The notes below the pieces were generated by a model, which ran no database searches, was not told the DNA's origin, and was given only the letters and a program-made list of their open reading frames with translations. From Candidatus Aalborgicola danicus (GTDB lineage Bacteria; Pseudomonadota; Gammaproteobacteria; Burkholderiales; Burkholderiaceae_C), in NCBI GenBank assembly GCA_016703945.1, contig JADJBC010000044.1:248001-312000 (forward strand): a stretch of 64,000 nt of DNA, in the 5' to 3' direction. Position numbers and translations under genes: made by a program. Below, piece by piece: positions 56,009-64,000 of the stretch; position 1 is the stretch's first letter, and every line of letters starts with the position of its first letter.

Positions 56009-57794
56009 TTAGCGCCGCATGGCTGGCGACTCGCGGTAGGTAAACGCGCGCCACACCCACTCCAGCGGTCCAAAGCGGTAACGCGCCAGCCACCAGCGGC
56101 TGAAGGCCAGTTGGATGGTGAAAACCACCGCAACAAACACCACCTGCCAGGCGCGGTCCAGGCCCCAGTAACCCAGCCCGTAACCAAAGAAGACCAGGGA
56201 GCAGATGACCGACTGCGTCAAATAGGTGGTCAGGGCCATGCGCCCCGCTGGTGCCAGCACACGGATCTTGGAAAACACGGTGTTGCTGTGCAGCATGACC
56301 ACCACCAGGCCGACATAACCCAGACAGGCCGGCAGGTTGCCCAACATGGCAAGACCACGCGCCAGTTGGAAGCCATCGTAGTCGTCTCCGGGGATGTGGG
56401 ACACCGCAATCAGGCTGCCAGCCAACCCCATGCCAATACCAATGGGCAGACCGTAGAGCGCCAGTTTGCGAAACAGTGGCAAGTGCGCGGCCGTGTTGTC
56501 CATGATGCCGGAGCGCACAAACCAACTGCCCAACAAGAACATCGCCGCCAGCACAGTGCCAAAACCGGCGTCCTCCAACACTTTGCCGGGGAATTTACGG
56601 GCCCGTATCTCGACTGCTTCCAGGTAGGTTCCGCTGGAAAGGATTCGAGTTTCATGCTGAATCTCGGCCTCGCGCTCGGCCAAACGTTTGGCCCTATCAG
56701 CCTTCTTTTTCGCCGCTTTTTCCGCATCGGTCAATTCGGGCTTTTTATCGGTTTTGGCGTCGGCACTCTTGGCAACCGCCGCGGGTTCGGAGGCTGCTGA
56801 CGCCACCGACTGCGGCGCGCGGACCGCTGCACTGCTGTCAGCTGCTGGTTTGGTGATCTCGCTGGCGGCGGCAAGCTTGGGCGTTGCGGCTGTGGTTGCA
56901 ACTGCGGCGGGTGGCTTTGTGCTCTCGGGAGGCTTGAGGTATTGAATGGCGCCAAAGATGATCGCCATCAGAAACGAAAACGAGTAAATACCAACGCCCA
57001 AACGCAATTCGCGCAGGTTTTTTGGGTCATGAAATTTGGCAGACAAAACGCCAAAAGAACAGCATCGTGATGCTCAGCACCGTAACCGGTACCCGTGGCT
57101 CCTTGGGGCCATTGGGCAAGACCCAGAACACGATGGCGGCAATCAACCCCACGGTGCCCAGAACCAGCAGCACCATAGCGAAGACGGGTAGCTTTCGTTC
57201 ACCGAAGCCGACCTTGCGCTCTACGCGTAAAAACACCGTTTGCAAAAGAATGAAGGCCAAAACACCAGCGAGGCCAAAGGCGGAATCTGCACCGGGAATG
57301 AAGCCTATGCCCACCAGCACTGCCATCGCGGTCAGAATCTTCTTCCATTCGCCGTACAGCAGGATCAACAAGGCTATTGCACCAACCGAGTAGCTGAAAA
57401 GAATGTCGCCGTTCCACAAAAAGATGTAGTGCGCGGCGCCAAAAATGGCCAGTCCAAGAATGCGGCGCAAGTAGGACGCCATGAAAGGGCGCCCTGCCTG
57501 ATCGGCCCGCTTCAGCATGACGGCAAACCCCATGCCAAACAGCAGGGAGAAGATGGTCCAGAACTTGCCCTGGATAAAGTAGGCAATAAACCAACTGGCG
57601 AACCAATCGATGCCCGTCAGGCCCAGGGGCATGCCCAAACCAATGCCGCTGCTGGAGCGATTGAACCACTCGATGTTCATCAAGAAAATGCCGATCAGGG
57701 CAAATCCACGGACCACATCCAGTGCCTCAATGCGCGCACTGGGGGGCGTGGGGGAGCCGCTGGTTGGAATCGGCGGCGTCATTTCGGTTTGCAT
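56009..57794 (-). pseudogene. DUF418 (YeiB-like) membrane protein split by a one-base shift
   Basis: The first frame (57027-57794) encodes ALDVVRGFALIGIFLMNI and five or six helices. The second (56009-57046) encodes further helices and the DUF418 end, GLGYWGLDRAWQVVFVAVVF and FGPLEWVWRAFTYRE. Removing one A from the run at 57053-57056 joins them into about 594 aa, in agreement with a continuous LFFGVLSAKFHDPKN segment. The protein carries an extra Ala/Pro/Lys-rich stretch (56690-56930; KKADRAKRLAEREAEIQ) before a conserved helix, which makes it longer than usual. The function of the family is unknown; a transport role is suspected. Confidence 0.75.
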
Positions 57795-57940
57795 GCAATC
57801 TCCTCTATTTTTTGAGTAGCGCGGACTCTAGTGTGCAATGCGACAAAAGCCCACCGTGATGCGACGAAATGCTCCTTGCCGGTAACAGACGCACCGATCC
57901 GCAGGACAGTGTGATCTTGTGCCGCTTCTATACTTGCGCC

Positions 57941-58582
57941 ATGAGCAATGCCATCGCCGACCTGCGCAAAAGTTACGAACGGGCCGAACTCGACGAGTCA
58001 GCCTCCCATGCCGACCCCCTGCAACAGTTCGACCAATGGCTGAAAGAGGCCATTTCGTCCGAAGTGCCCGAGCCCAACGCGATGACACTGGCCACAGTGG
58101 GCAGCAATTTGCGACCGTCAACCCGGGTGGTGTTGATCAAGGGGTATGACAGCCAGGGCATCACCTGGTACACCAACTACCACAGTCGCAAAGGGCAGGA
58201 ACTGGCGGGCAACCCATTTGCGGCACTGCAGTTTCATTGGGTTGAACTAGAGCGTGTGGTGCGCATTGAAGGCATTGTGGAAAAAGTGGACGCGCAGGAG
58301 AGTGATGCCTACTTTCATACCCGTCCGCTGGATTCACGCCTGGGCGCCTGGGCCTCGCCCCAGAGCGAGGTGATCTCGGGTCGTGGCGTGCTGGTGGCCA
58401 ACGCGGCCAAATATGCAGCGCAGTTTCTGTTGCAACCGCCCAGGCCACCGCATTGGGGTGGTTATCGGCTCAAGCCCGATACCTGGCAGTTTTGGCAAGG
58501 CCGTAAGAGCCGCTTGCATGACCGCCTGCGCTACACCCTGGCTGCTGATGGCCAGTGGCTGCGCGAGCGGCTGGCACCCTAG
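57941..58582 (+). CDS. pdxH: pyridoxamine/pyridoxine 5'-phosphate oxidase
   Basis: 213 aa, the normal PdxH size. It uses FMN and oxygen to make pyridoxal 5'-phosphate. Motifs are IADLRKSYERAELDE, AMTLATVGSNLRPSTRVVLIKGYDSQGITWYTNY, RVVRIEGIVEKV, DSRLGAWASPQSEVI and HWGGYRLKPDTWQFWQG..RLHDR at the C-terminus. ATG 57941 starts at the family N-terminus; the longer frame is upstream sequence. It is monocistronic; a repeat-like element and IS fragment follow it. Confidence 0.95.
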   Translation: MSNAIADLRKSYERAELDESASHADPLQQFDQWLKEAISSEVPEPNAMTLATVGSNLRPSTRVVLIKGYDSQGITWYTNYHSRKGQELAGNPFAALQFHWVELERVVRIEGIVEKVDAQESDAYFHTRPLDSRLGAWASPQSEVISGRGVLVANAAKYAAQFLLQPPRPPHWGGYRLKPDTWQFWQGRKSRLHDRLRYTLAADGQWLRERLAP

Positions 58583-58604
58583 GTTCCTGCGGCTGGGGCC
58601 GTAG

Positions 58605-58692
58605 ATGCTTTGCAGTTTGCTCCTATATTGATAGCTGCACAGGCTCTTTTCAAAGGACGTGCGCTCAAGTTCAAGTGCAACACATAGGTAGT
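58605..58692. repeat. degenerate intergenic repeat and likely IS30 end
   Basis: The first part (TCCTATATTGATAGCTGC) is like the core of the dispersed repeat at 20530 and 30010. The second part (CTCAAGTTCAAGTGCAACA at 58661-58682), directly after the transposase stop on its 3' side, looks like the terminal inverted repeat of an IS30-family element. The matching opposite end is missing because the element is truncated. Confidence 0.4.
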
Positions 58693-59367
58693 TTATTGCA
58701 GGATTTGAGTCGGATCGTCGAATTTGGCTAGCCACCCACTGTAGACCTCATGCGGGGTACACCAGTCCAGCGTTTTCCTGGGCCTGCCGTTCATCAGGTC
58801 TGCAATCCCATCGAGCTGCTCCTGGCTGTAGACAGACAAGTCCGTCCCCTTGGGCAAGAACTGGCGAATAAGGCCATTGGTGTTCTCGTTGGAGCCTCTC
58901 TGCCACGGACTGTGCGGATCACAGAAATACACCGCAATCCCCGTATTGGCGCTGAGCTGCTGGTGATGGCTCATCTCTTTGCCCCGGTCATAGGTCAGGG
59001 TCTTTCGCATGGGCTTTGCCACAGCGTTTAGCTTGTCTGTAAAGGCCTGCAAGACGTGCGCCGCCGTAGCCGGATTGGGGTGTGGCAGTTTGACCAATAT
59101 CAGCAAGCGGGTATTGCGCTCCACGAGTGTGCCAACCGCGCTTTGGTTTAGCGCGCCTTTAATCAAATCTCCTTCCCAGTGTCCTGGAAACTGGCGGTCT
59201 TCAACCTCGGGTGGGCGTACATGAATACTCAACATGTCTGCCATGTGCCCACGGCGGTCTTCGCCCTTGGAGCGTGGCCAGCGCTTGGCTCGTGCCATGC
59301 GCAAGCAGGCAATGAGCTCTTTGCGAAGTTCGCCTCGGGGTTGGGCGTAGATGACGTTGTAGATGGT
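58693..59367 (-). mobile_element. truncated IS30-family transposase
   Basis: About 224 codons of a transposase: TIYNVIYAQPRGELRKELIA, ARAKRWPRSKGEDRRG, FPGHWEGDLIKGALNQS (first Asp of DDE), TYDRGKEMSHHQQL (second Asp), FCDPHSPWQRGSNENTNG (Glu) and YSQEQLDGIADLMNGRPRKTL. The catalytic core is complete, but roughly 110 N-terminal residues with the DNA-binding HTH are lost: the frame stops at 59367, exactly at the edge of the phasin gene. It is therefore a dead fragment, showing an insertion followed by deletion. Confidence 0.88.
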
Positions 59368-59699
59368 TGGACTTCAACCAGCTGACCGAGTCTGCCCGCC
59401 GGGACGTGCAGGCGCTGGTCGCGGCCAATGAAGTTGCGCATCGCTCGGTGGACGCTTTGGTGCGCCGCCAGGTCGAACTGCTTGCACAAACCATCGCCCA
59501 ACGGCAGAACGACACCTGGGACCTCTTTACTGGCAAGACAGCGGCCCAAACGGCCTCCCACCAGGTCGATCAGGCGCAAGAGGTACTAGGACAGGTTATC
59601 AGCAATGCGCGGGAAATGGCGGACGCCGTTAGCAAGTCGCAAGTGGAAATGGCTTCCATCGTCAAGCGCCGGATACAGGAAGGCATGGAAGACCTCTAG
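59368..59699 (+). pseudogene. phasin family protein, 5' end lost
   Basis: The frame LDFNQLTESARRDVQALVAANEVAHRSVDALVRRQVELLAQTIAQRQ continues to EGMEDL-stop; this is the helical core of PHA granule-associated phasins. The N-terminal 20-30 residues and the native start are replaced by the IS30 fragment. A TTG at 59367 is the only start. Immediately after the TAG (59697) the same frame reads RRLKLAA-stop, so the TAG may be a nonsense change as well. It probably belonged to the storage cluster with the genes that follow. Confidence 0.65.
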
Positions 59700-59733
59700 C
59701 GCCGCCTGAAGCTGGCCGCGTAAGCCCCTGACC

Positions 59734-60585
59734 ATGCCCGTCCAGAGCACATCCGCCCGGCATGCCCACGTTGGCGCGCCGCGGTCCATCGACTCCGCTG
59801 GCGAAGCGCTGGCATTGCTGGAGCTGGCGCTGCTGCCGGTGGTCTGGCCCCTGCTGATCGAGACACCCCGGGGCGACGGGCACCCGGTGCTGCTGCTGCC
59901 CGGCTTCTTGGGCGATGAAAAGTCGCTGGTGGCACTCAAGCTGTTCCCGGCCAGCAAGGGCTACCAGGTGGAGTACTGGGGGCTGGGACGCAATGTGGGT
60001 TTCCAGCGCAAGTACATCTTGGCGCTGAACCAGAAGATTCGCCACATGCATTTCAAGAGCGGGAGCAAGGTCAGCCTAGTGGGCTGGAGCCTGGGCGGGG
60101 TTTTTGCGTTGGTAGGCGCTTTGCACGCCCCGGAGGGCGTGCGCTCCATCATTACCCTGGGCAGCCCGCTCAGCCAGGACCCGGCGGGCAGCAAAACCTC
60201 GCAGATGGTCAAGTCGCTTTACCGGCTGGTGGCGCACCCGATGGGACCATCAGCCCATGCCATGCAACCCAGGGCGCAGGCCCTGCGCCGCGGTGAGCTC
60301 CCTCAAATTCCCATCAGTTGCCTGTACTCGCTGGGTGACGGCGTGGTGCCACCGCAGGAGGCCACCATTGACGGCAACCCCGAGTTGCACGAAAACATCC
60401 GCGTGCTGGGCGGCCACATCGCACTGGGTTTCAACAGCATGGTGCTGGCCACTGTGGCAGACCGGCTGGCACAAGCTGAAGATCGCTGGCAGCCCTTCAA
60501 CCCCAGCGGACTGCTCAAGACTGCCTGCTGGATGGCGTCGTACGGCGAAATTTTAGGGAATCCTCCCCATGCAGCAGTTGAATGA
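59734..60585 (+). CDS. alpha/beta hydrolase of a storage-lipid cluster
   Basis: 283 aa, cytosolic. The fold shows GHPVLLLPGFLGDEKSLVAL (oxyanion), nucleophile VGWSLGGVFALVGALH, SLGDGVVPPQEATID (Asp region) and a C-terminal His in GGHIALGF. It is related to lipases/acyltransferase-like hydrolases encoded beside PHA or wax-ester genes. It ends 17 bp inside the decayed wax-ester synthase frame, so the two were an operon. Its substrate is unknown; lipid mobilisation fits the context. Confidence 0.78.
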   Translation: MPVQSTSARHAHVGAPRSIDSAGEALALLELALLPVVWPLLIETPRGDGHPVLLLPGFLGDEKSLVALKLFPASKGYQVEYWGLGRNVGFQRKYILALNQKIRHMHFKSGSKVSLVGWSLGGVFALVGALHAPEGVRSIITLGSPLSQDPAGSKTSQMVKSLYRLVAHPMGPSAHAMQPRAQALRRGELPQIPISCLYSLGDGVVPPQEATIDGNPELHENIRVLGGHIALGFNSMVLATVADRLAQAEDRWQPFNPSGLLKTACWMASYGEILGNPPHAAVE

Positions 60586-61893
60586 ACACGACACCGGCTT
60601 TTGGGCGACGGACAGTGCGTCGAGTAACGCCAGCCTGACGCTGCTGCACATTTACGATCAATCGACCGCGCCCTCCGGACGGGTCCGCTTCAAAGACATT
60701 CTGGCGCACATCGAGAGTCGGCTCGATCGCTTGCCAAGGTTTCGCCAAAAATTGCTGCAGGTGCCACTGGACCTCGATTTCCCTTACTGGGTGGACGACC
60801 AGAAGTTCAGCTTGGACTACCACGTCCGGCACATTGCCCTGCCCCAACCCGGTGACTTGCGGCAGTTTTGCATCCAGGCGTCGCGCCTGCATGCGCGCGC
60901 GCTGGATCTGGGCCGCCCGCTGTGGGAGCTGTACGTCATCGAAGGCCTGGACTGCTTTCTGTAACTCCCAGTTGGCAGCTATGCCGTGGTGCTGAAAGTT
61001 CACACCAGCATGACGCCTGCCGTTCAGGCCCATGAAATCACTGCACTGCTGCACGACCTCTCTGCGCGGCCCAGCACTCCTGCACGGCAAACGCCGTGGT
61101 TTCCCGATTCACCGCTGAGCAGCCGAGAGTTGCTGACCCGGGCCTGGCTGCACGCCCTGTTGCTACCTTGGCGTGCGACGCCGCTGCTGGGGCGTGTGCT
61201 GGCTCCGGCGCGCAACCTGTTTGCGGAACTTTCGACGCCAGAAGACGCTCCGGAAATGACGCGCTTCAATTCCGTGGTGTCTCCTTACAAGGTGTTTAAC
61301 ACCCGCTGATTCAACGAAGCCGAATTCGAGGCGATTCAAGGACTGGTCGATGGTACCTGTCTGGACGACGCTGTGCTGGCCGTGTGCAGCGGTGGCGGCG
61401 CCGTTACCTCGCCTCGCAGGCAGAGCTGCCAGACCAGACCCTGACGGTCGCCGTGTCCGCCAGCGATGCCGCCCTGTCGGCCCATTCGCCCCAGACCGCC
61501 TCCGATAAGAACCAGCTGTTGGATTTGCACACCGATAAGGAGGACGCTATGGTCCGCCTGGCCGCCATCCAGGCGCAGGCAGCGGTAGCCCAACGGCCTT
61601 TGCGTTTGGCGGGTGGGCGTGGACCCAAAGTCCCACAGGCCCACTGCACATTGACCCACGTGCCCGGCCCGCACGCGCCCCTCTACTTGCGGGGCGCACG
61701 CATGACCTATTTCTCGGCCATTTTGCCGATTGCCGACGGCATGGGCCTAAGCTACGCCGTCACCTGCTATGACGGCAAAGTCGTCATCTCCTTTGCCTCC
61801 TGCCACGAGCAGTTGCCCGATCCTGAGGTCTTCGCCCAATGCCTTCGGGACAGTTTTCAGGAGTACCACGCGTTAGCGACGGTGGCAGCGTAG
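60569..61893 (+). pseudogene. wax-ester synthase/diacylglycerol acyltransferase, decayed
   Basis: The start (ATG 60569) gives a good WS/DGAT N-terminus: SNASLTLLHIYDQSTAPSG, LPRFRQKLLQVPLDLDFPYWVDD, YHVRHIALPQPGDLRQ, PLWELYVIEGLD. A TAA (60962) then stops the frame. The following same-frame part (VLKVHTSMTPAVQAHEITALLHDLS) has HTSMTPA where HHxxxDG should be, so the catalytic histidines are lost. A TGA (61307) and a frameshift around 61380 follow, before the C-terminal part (LHTDKEDAMVRLAAIQ, LPIADGMGLSYAVTCYDGKV). It cannot be functional. Confidence 0.85.
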
Positions 61894-62052
61894 TCTGTTG
61901 CTCAACTCCCCGCAATATGCACCGTCATGAACGCATCTTCGAACATCGAGTAGCCTGCCAATCGCCGCGGGCGAAATCAAACGCTCTGTTTTTGGTAGCT
62001 GTTCACGCAGTTCCCACAGGGGCTGCAGGCGGATTTTATCATTACTCTTTCG

Positions 62053-62180
62053 TCACTGGGCCCATGTGTCGCACGGTGGTTTTGCAGCGGGCAGTTGTAC
62101 ATAGTTGGCGACACGCTTTTCCAAAAACGCAGCAATGCCTTCCTGCGCGTCGGCTGTCAGCGACGCCGTGGCCATGCGCT
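62053..62180 (-). pseudogene. C-terminal remnant of an enoyl-CoA hydratase
   Basis: On the minus strand the last frame to the TGA at 62053 encodes TASLTADAQEGIAAFLEKRVANY, the usual C-terminal helix of crotonases (E-G-x-x-A-F-L-E-K-R). Nothing of the catalytic part is found further upstream. The rest of the 505 bp gap (61894-62398) shows no gene. Confidence 0.6.
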
Positions 62181-62398
62181 GTACCACGGGTAGCGCGCTG
62201 AATCAGGTCACGCGTAGCTACTTCCAGTTGAGCAAGGCTGCGGGATGCTCTGGAGCCGCGAGGCGTTGTACCGTTCCTGGTTCTCCAGAGGAAATCACAC
62301 CCTGAAGACCCTGTGTGGTGTTGACGTTCGTCGAGCTGGAAGGTCACACGCAAGTCTGAAGGGCTCACAGCCCTGGCATCCGATGGGTGCGCGATGGC

Positions 62399-63124
62399 TC
62401 ACGCCATATAACCCGTCAGCAGCGCACACACCCAATCCGGGCGATTGCGCAAGCGCGCCAGCTCGGCCATCTCCTGGTAGGCGTAGGGCACGCTGATCAG
62501 GTTGGCCACCCAGCCACCGTTGCGCTTTTCCACGATGGCGTAACGGGCATCGGGTGATCCGGTTTCTATGACGTGGGGGTGGCGGGGGTGCGTATCCGCG
62601 AACGCGGGGTGCCCAACGCTGCCGGGGTTGACGATCAGTGTGCCGCCGGATCGCACGCTGCGCGGCACGTGCGTGTGGCCGCACAACACGAGCGAGGCAC
62701 TTACCGGGCCCAGTCGTGTCGCGATTTCGGCTGGTGTTGCTGCCTTGTCGGCACTCTGCAGCAGGTAGGTGATGTCGCTGGTGGGCGTGCCGTGGCACAG
62801 CAAGACGTCATGGTTCAAGGGGCGCACGAAGGGCAGCGACGCCATCCATTCCAACTCGACGCTGGACAGTTGCGAATGGGCGTAGGCGTCCGACGCGCCG
62901 GAATTGGCGTGGAGGTGGAGCACCTGCCGCTCGTGGTTGCCCGCCAGGTGCACCCAGTCTTGCTGCGCCATCAGGTACTGTGCCGTCTCCTTGGGCAACA
63001 GCGGGCCGGACAGGCTGTCGCCCAGGTTGACAACCTGGTCCACGCCACGACGCGTGAAGTCGGCCACCACGGCCAATAGAGCCGGAAGATTGCCATGGAT
63101 GTCTGACACTACAGCGATACGCAT
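62399..63124 (-). CDS. YfcE-like metallophosphoesterase
   Basis: 241 aa. All family motifs are present: VVSDIHGNLPAL, VVNLGDSLSGPLLP, LAGNHERQV, LLCHGTP, LVLCGHTHVPRS and VNPGSVGHP. No signal peptide. Relatives are nucleotide or small-molecule phosphodiesterases and phosphatases. It follows the two protein-phosphatase genes on the same strand (13 bp gap) and may form an operon with them. Confidence 0.88.
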   Translation of the reverse strand: MRIAVVSDIHGNLPALLAVVADFTRRGVDQVVNLGDSLSGPLLPKETAQYLMAQQDWVHLAGNHERQVLHLHANSGASDAYAHSQLSSVELEWMASLPFVRPLNHDVLLCHGTPTSDITYLLQSADKAATPAEIATRLGPVSASLVLCGHTHVPRSVRSGGTLIVNPGSVGHPAFADTHPRHPHVIETGSPDARYAIVEKRNGGWVANLISVPYAYQEMAELARLRNRPDWVCALLTGYMA

Positions 63125-63136
63125 GATGGTTCCCCG

Positions 63137-63700
63137 CTAGTACGGTTCAAACTCGATGCCCGCCCTGCGAAGCTCGGCCACCAGCAAGTCTTTCCATGGC
63201 CCTTGCGGTGACCAGACTTTTGCAACCGATTCATAGGCCTGCTCAGGCTTTACACCGCGTGAGACGACCCGGTACAAAAACACCATGCTGGATGCACGCA
63301 TGTTGACCTGGCAATGGACCAGGACTTTGCGGCTACCCAGGCGCTCCATGGCCGCGACAAAGGCCTGAAAATCAGCCTGTGTCGGGTTGTTGAACGGGAT
63401 GGGGATGTTGACGAATTCCATTCCCTGTTTGCGAACCATGTCTGCTTCGGCGGGTACCGCGTCCGAAACGGTCGGTGGAGCCAAGTAGATGACCGCACCA
63501 AAACCCTGCTCCGACAGACGTGCCAAAGCCGCAGCCGTGGGTTGGCCTGAAGTCACCAGGTCAGCCGAGATGGGGACCACGTTGGGCGCCTGCAGCGGTA
63601 GCGGTGCCTCTGCCGCCTGGGCGCCGGCGCCGATGATGACTACGCCGATTGCGAGGATGTGCACGAATGTTCGGCGGGTTGGAGACGTTGTTTCTGACAT
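63137..63700 (-). CDS. exported protein tyrosine phosphatase-like protein
   Basis: 187 aa from ATG 63700. The N-terminus PTRRTFVHILAIGVVIIGAGAQAAEA has the twin-Arg pattern and hydrophobic core of a Tat or Sec signal peptide. The domain is the dual-specificity/cysteine-phosphatase type: ISADLVTSGQPTAAALARLSEQGFGAVIYLAPP and active site VHCQVNMRAS (HCx5R with Cys and Arg). It is related to the beta-lactamase hydrolase-like/DSPc family. It is 15 bp after the low-molecular-weight phosphatase gene. Confidence 0.83.
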   Translation of the reverse strand: MSETTSPTRRTFVHILAIGVVIIGAGAQAAEAPLPLQAPNVVPISADLVTSGQPTAAALARLSEQGFGAVIYLAPPTVSDAVPAEADMVRKQGMEFVNIPIPFNNPTQADFQAFVAAMERLGSRKVLVHCQVNMRASSMVFLYRVVSRGVKPEQAYESVAKVWSPQGPWKDLLVAELRRAGIEFEPY

Positions 63701-63715
63701 GGTGATCACGATCCG

Positions 63716-64000
63716 TCAAGCAAGTCCAAGAATACCGCGCACCGACGTCTGCAACTGTTCCACCAGCTCCGGCTCCATGTAGCGGTAGTCGTCGGGAATG
63801 TCGAGCACATGAATGGTCTTGTCCGCCACCACGCTGCGGTACTCCGCCAGCAAGCGGGACTTGTGCTTTTCTTCCATCGCAAAGATCACGTCGGCCCAGG
63901 CCAGGTCCGCACTGGACACTGGGTGCCGCGCGTTGGGGCTGGTGCCCGCGGAGCGCACGCTCAGGCCCGGGTGCCTGCGCCAGACTTGTTCGGCGGTGGG
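63716..64000 (-). CDS. low-molecular-weight protein tyrosine phosphatase-like protein, 5' end outside window
   Basis: 94 codons to the stop at 63716, in frame to the window edge. PTAEQVWRRHPGLSVRSAGTS follows the active-site loop of the LMW-PTP family, CxxNxxRSPTA, whose Cys must be just outside. VSSADLAWADVIFAMEEKHKSRL and the C-terminal DIPDDYRYMEPELVEQL (with the catalytic Asp region) match. It heads the group of three phosphatase/phosphoesterase genes. Confidence 0.85.
   Translation of the reverse strand, partial: PTAEQVWRRHPGLSVRSAGTSPNARHPVSSADLAWADVIFAMEEKHKSRLLAEYRSVVADKTIHVLDIPDDYRYMEPELVEQLQTSVRGILGLA

Overview
The window looks like a chromosomal segment of a beta-proteobacterium of the Comamonadaceae (Rhodoferax/Polaromonas-like). 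The basis is the GC-rich coding sequence, a complete box cluster linked to a branched-chain-amino-acid-type ABC transporter, an Entner-Doudoroff edd-eda pair, PHA/wax-type storage genes, several c-type cytochromes, and an intergenic repeat with ATTGATAGC / CAAATAGG cores. The genus is inferred from gene content and protein character; no search was run.

Region 1 (1-18745) is an aerobic benzoyl-CoA catabolic island. Leftward from about 8460 run boxC, boxB and boxA, then a crotonase, a 3-hydroxyacyl-CoA dehydrogenase and the 3-oxoadipyl-CoA thiolase pcaF. boxR lies just upstream of boxC. Rightward and divergent from boxR run a DUF4863 gene, boxD, benzoate-CoA ligase, an alpha/beta hydrolase (apparently frameshifted) and a five-gene Liv-type ABC transporter. 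Together they would import benzoate, activate it with CoA, epoxidise and cleave the ring, and convert the product to acetyl-CoA and succinyl-CoA. Between boxR and boxC are three evenly spaced YGCA-N6-TGCR sites, probably a BoxR operator array.

Region 2 (18746-38130) is mixed. It holds an AAA_14/DUF4143 ATPase flanked by livF and a livF remnant, an exported OB-fold protein, an aldo/keto reductase, a tetraheme cytochrome with a perfect FNR-type box upstream, CreA, a HAD hydrolase and a LysR regulator with a divergent NADP-dependent oxidoreductase. A three-gene c-type cytochrome operon follows, with a TTGAC-N4-GTCAA palindrome upstream. Then come a zone of gene debris (modB/modC and GGDEF remnants), an M48 peptidase with an AIM24-like protein, an AI-2E transporter with a DUF302 protein, an outer-membrane-like protein, a flavoprotein disulfide reductase and a peroxiredoxin-glutaredoxin fusion.

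Region 3 (38131-57940) contains a truncated SDR-type protein, a zinc-ribbon metallopeptidase, a diacylglycerol-kinase-like protein overlapping a phosphoesterase, a serine-hydrolase pseudogene, an S8 protease, a TonB-receptor pseudogene, a PQQ-type sugar dehydrogenase, an exported hydrolase, a LON-domain protein, eda-edd, and a penicillin-acylase gene and a DUF418 gene that are each split by a one-base homopolymer shift.

Region 4 (57941-64000) contains pdxH, an IS30 transposase fragment abutting a truncated phasin gene, a hydrolase, a decayed wax-ester synthase, a crotonase remnant and three phosphatase/phosphoesterase genes.

The most notable features are the operator array, the two FNR-family boxes at cytochrome loci, and the number of gene remnants between 20 kb and 62 kb. 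I found no tRNA, rRNA or CRISPR array.
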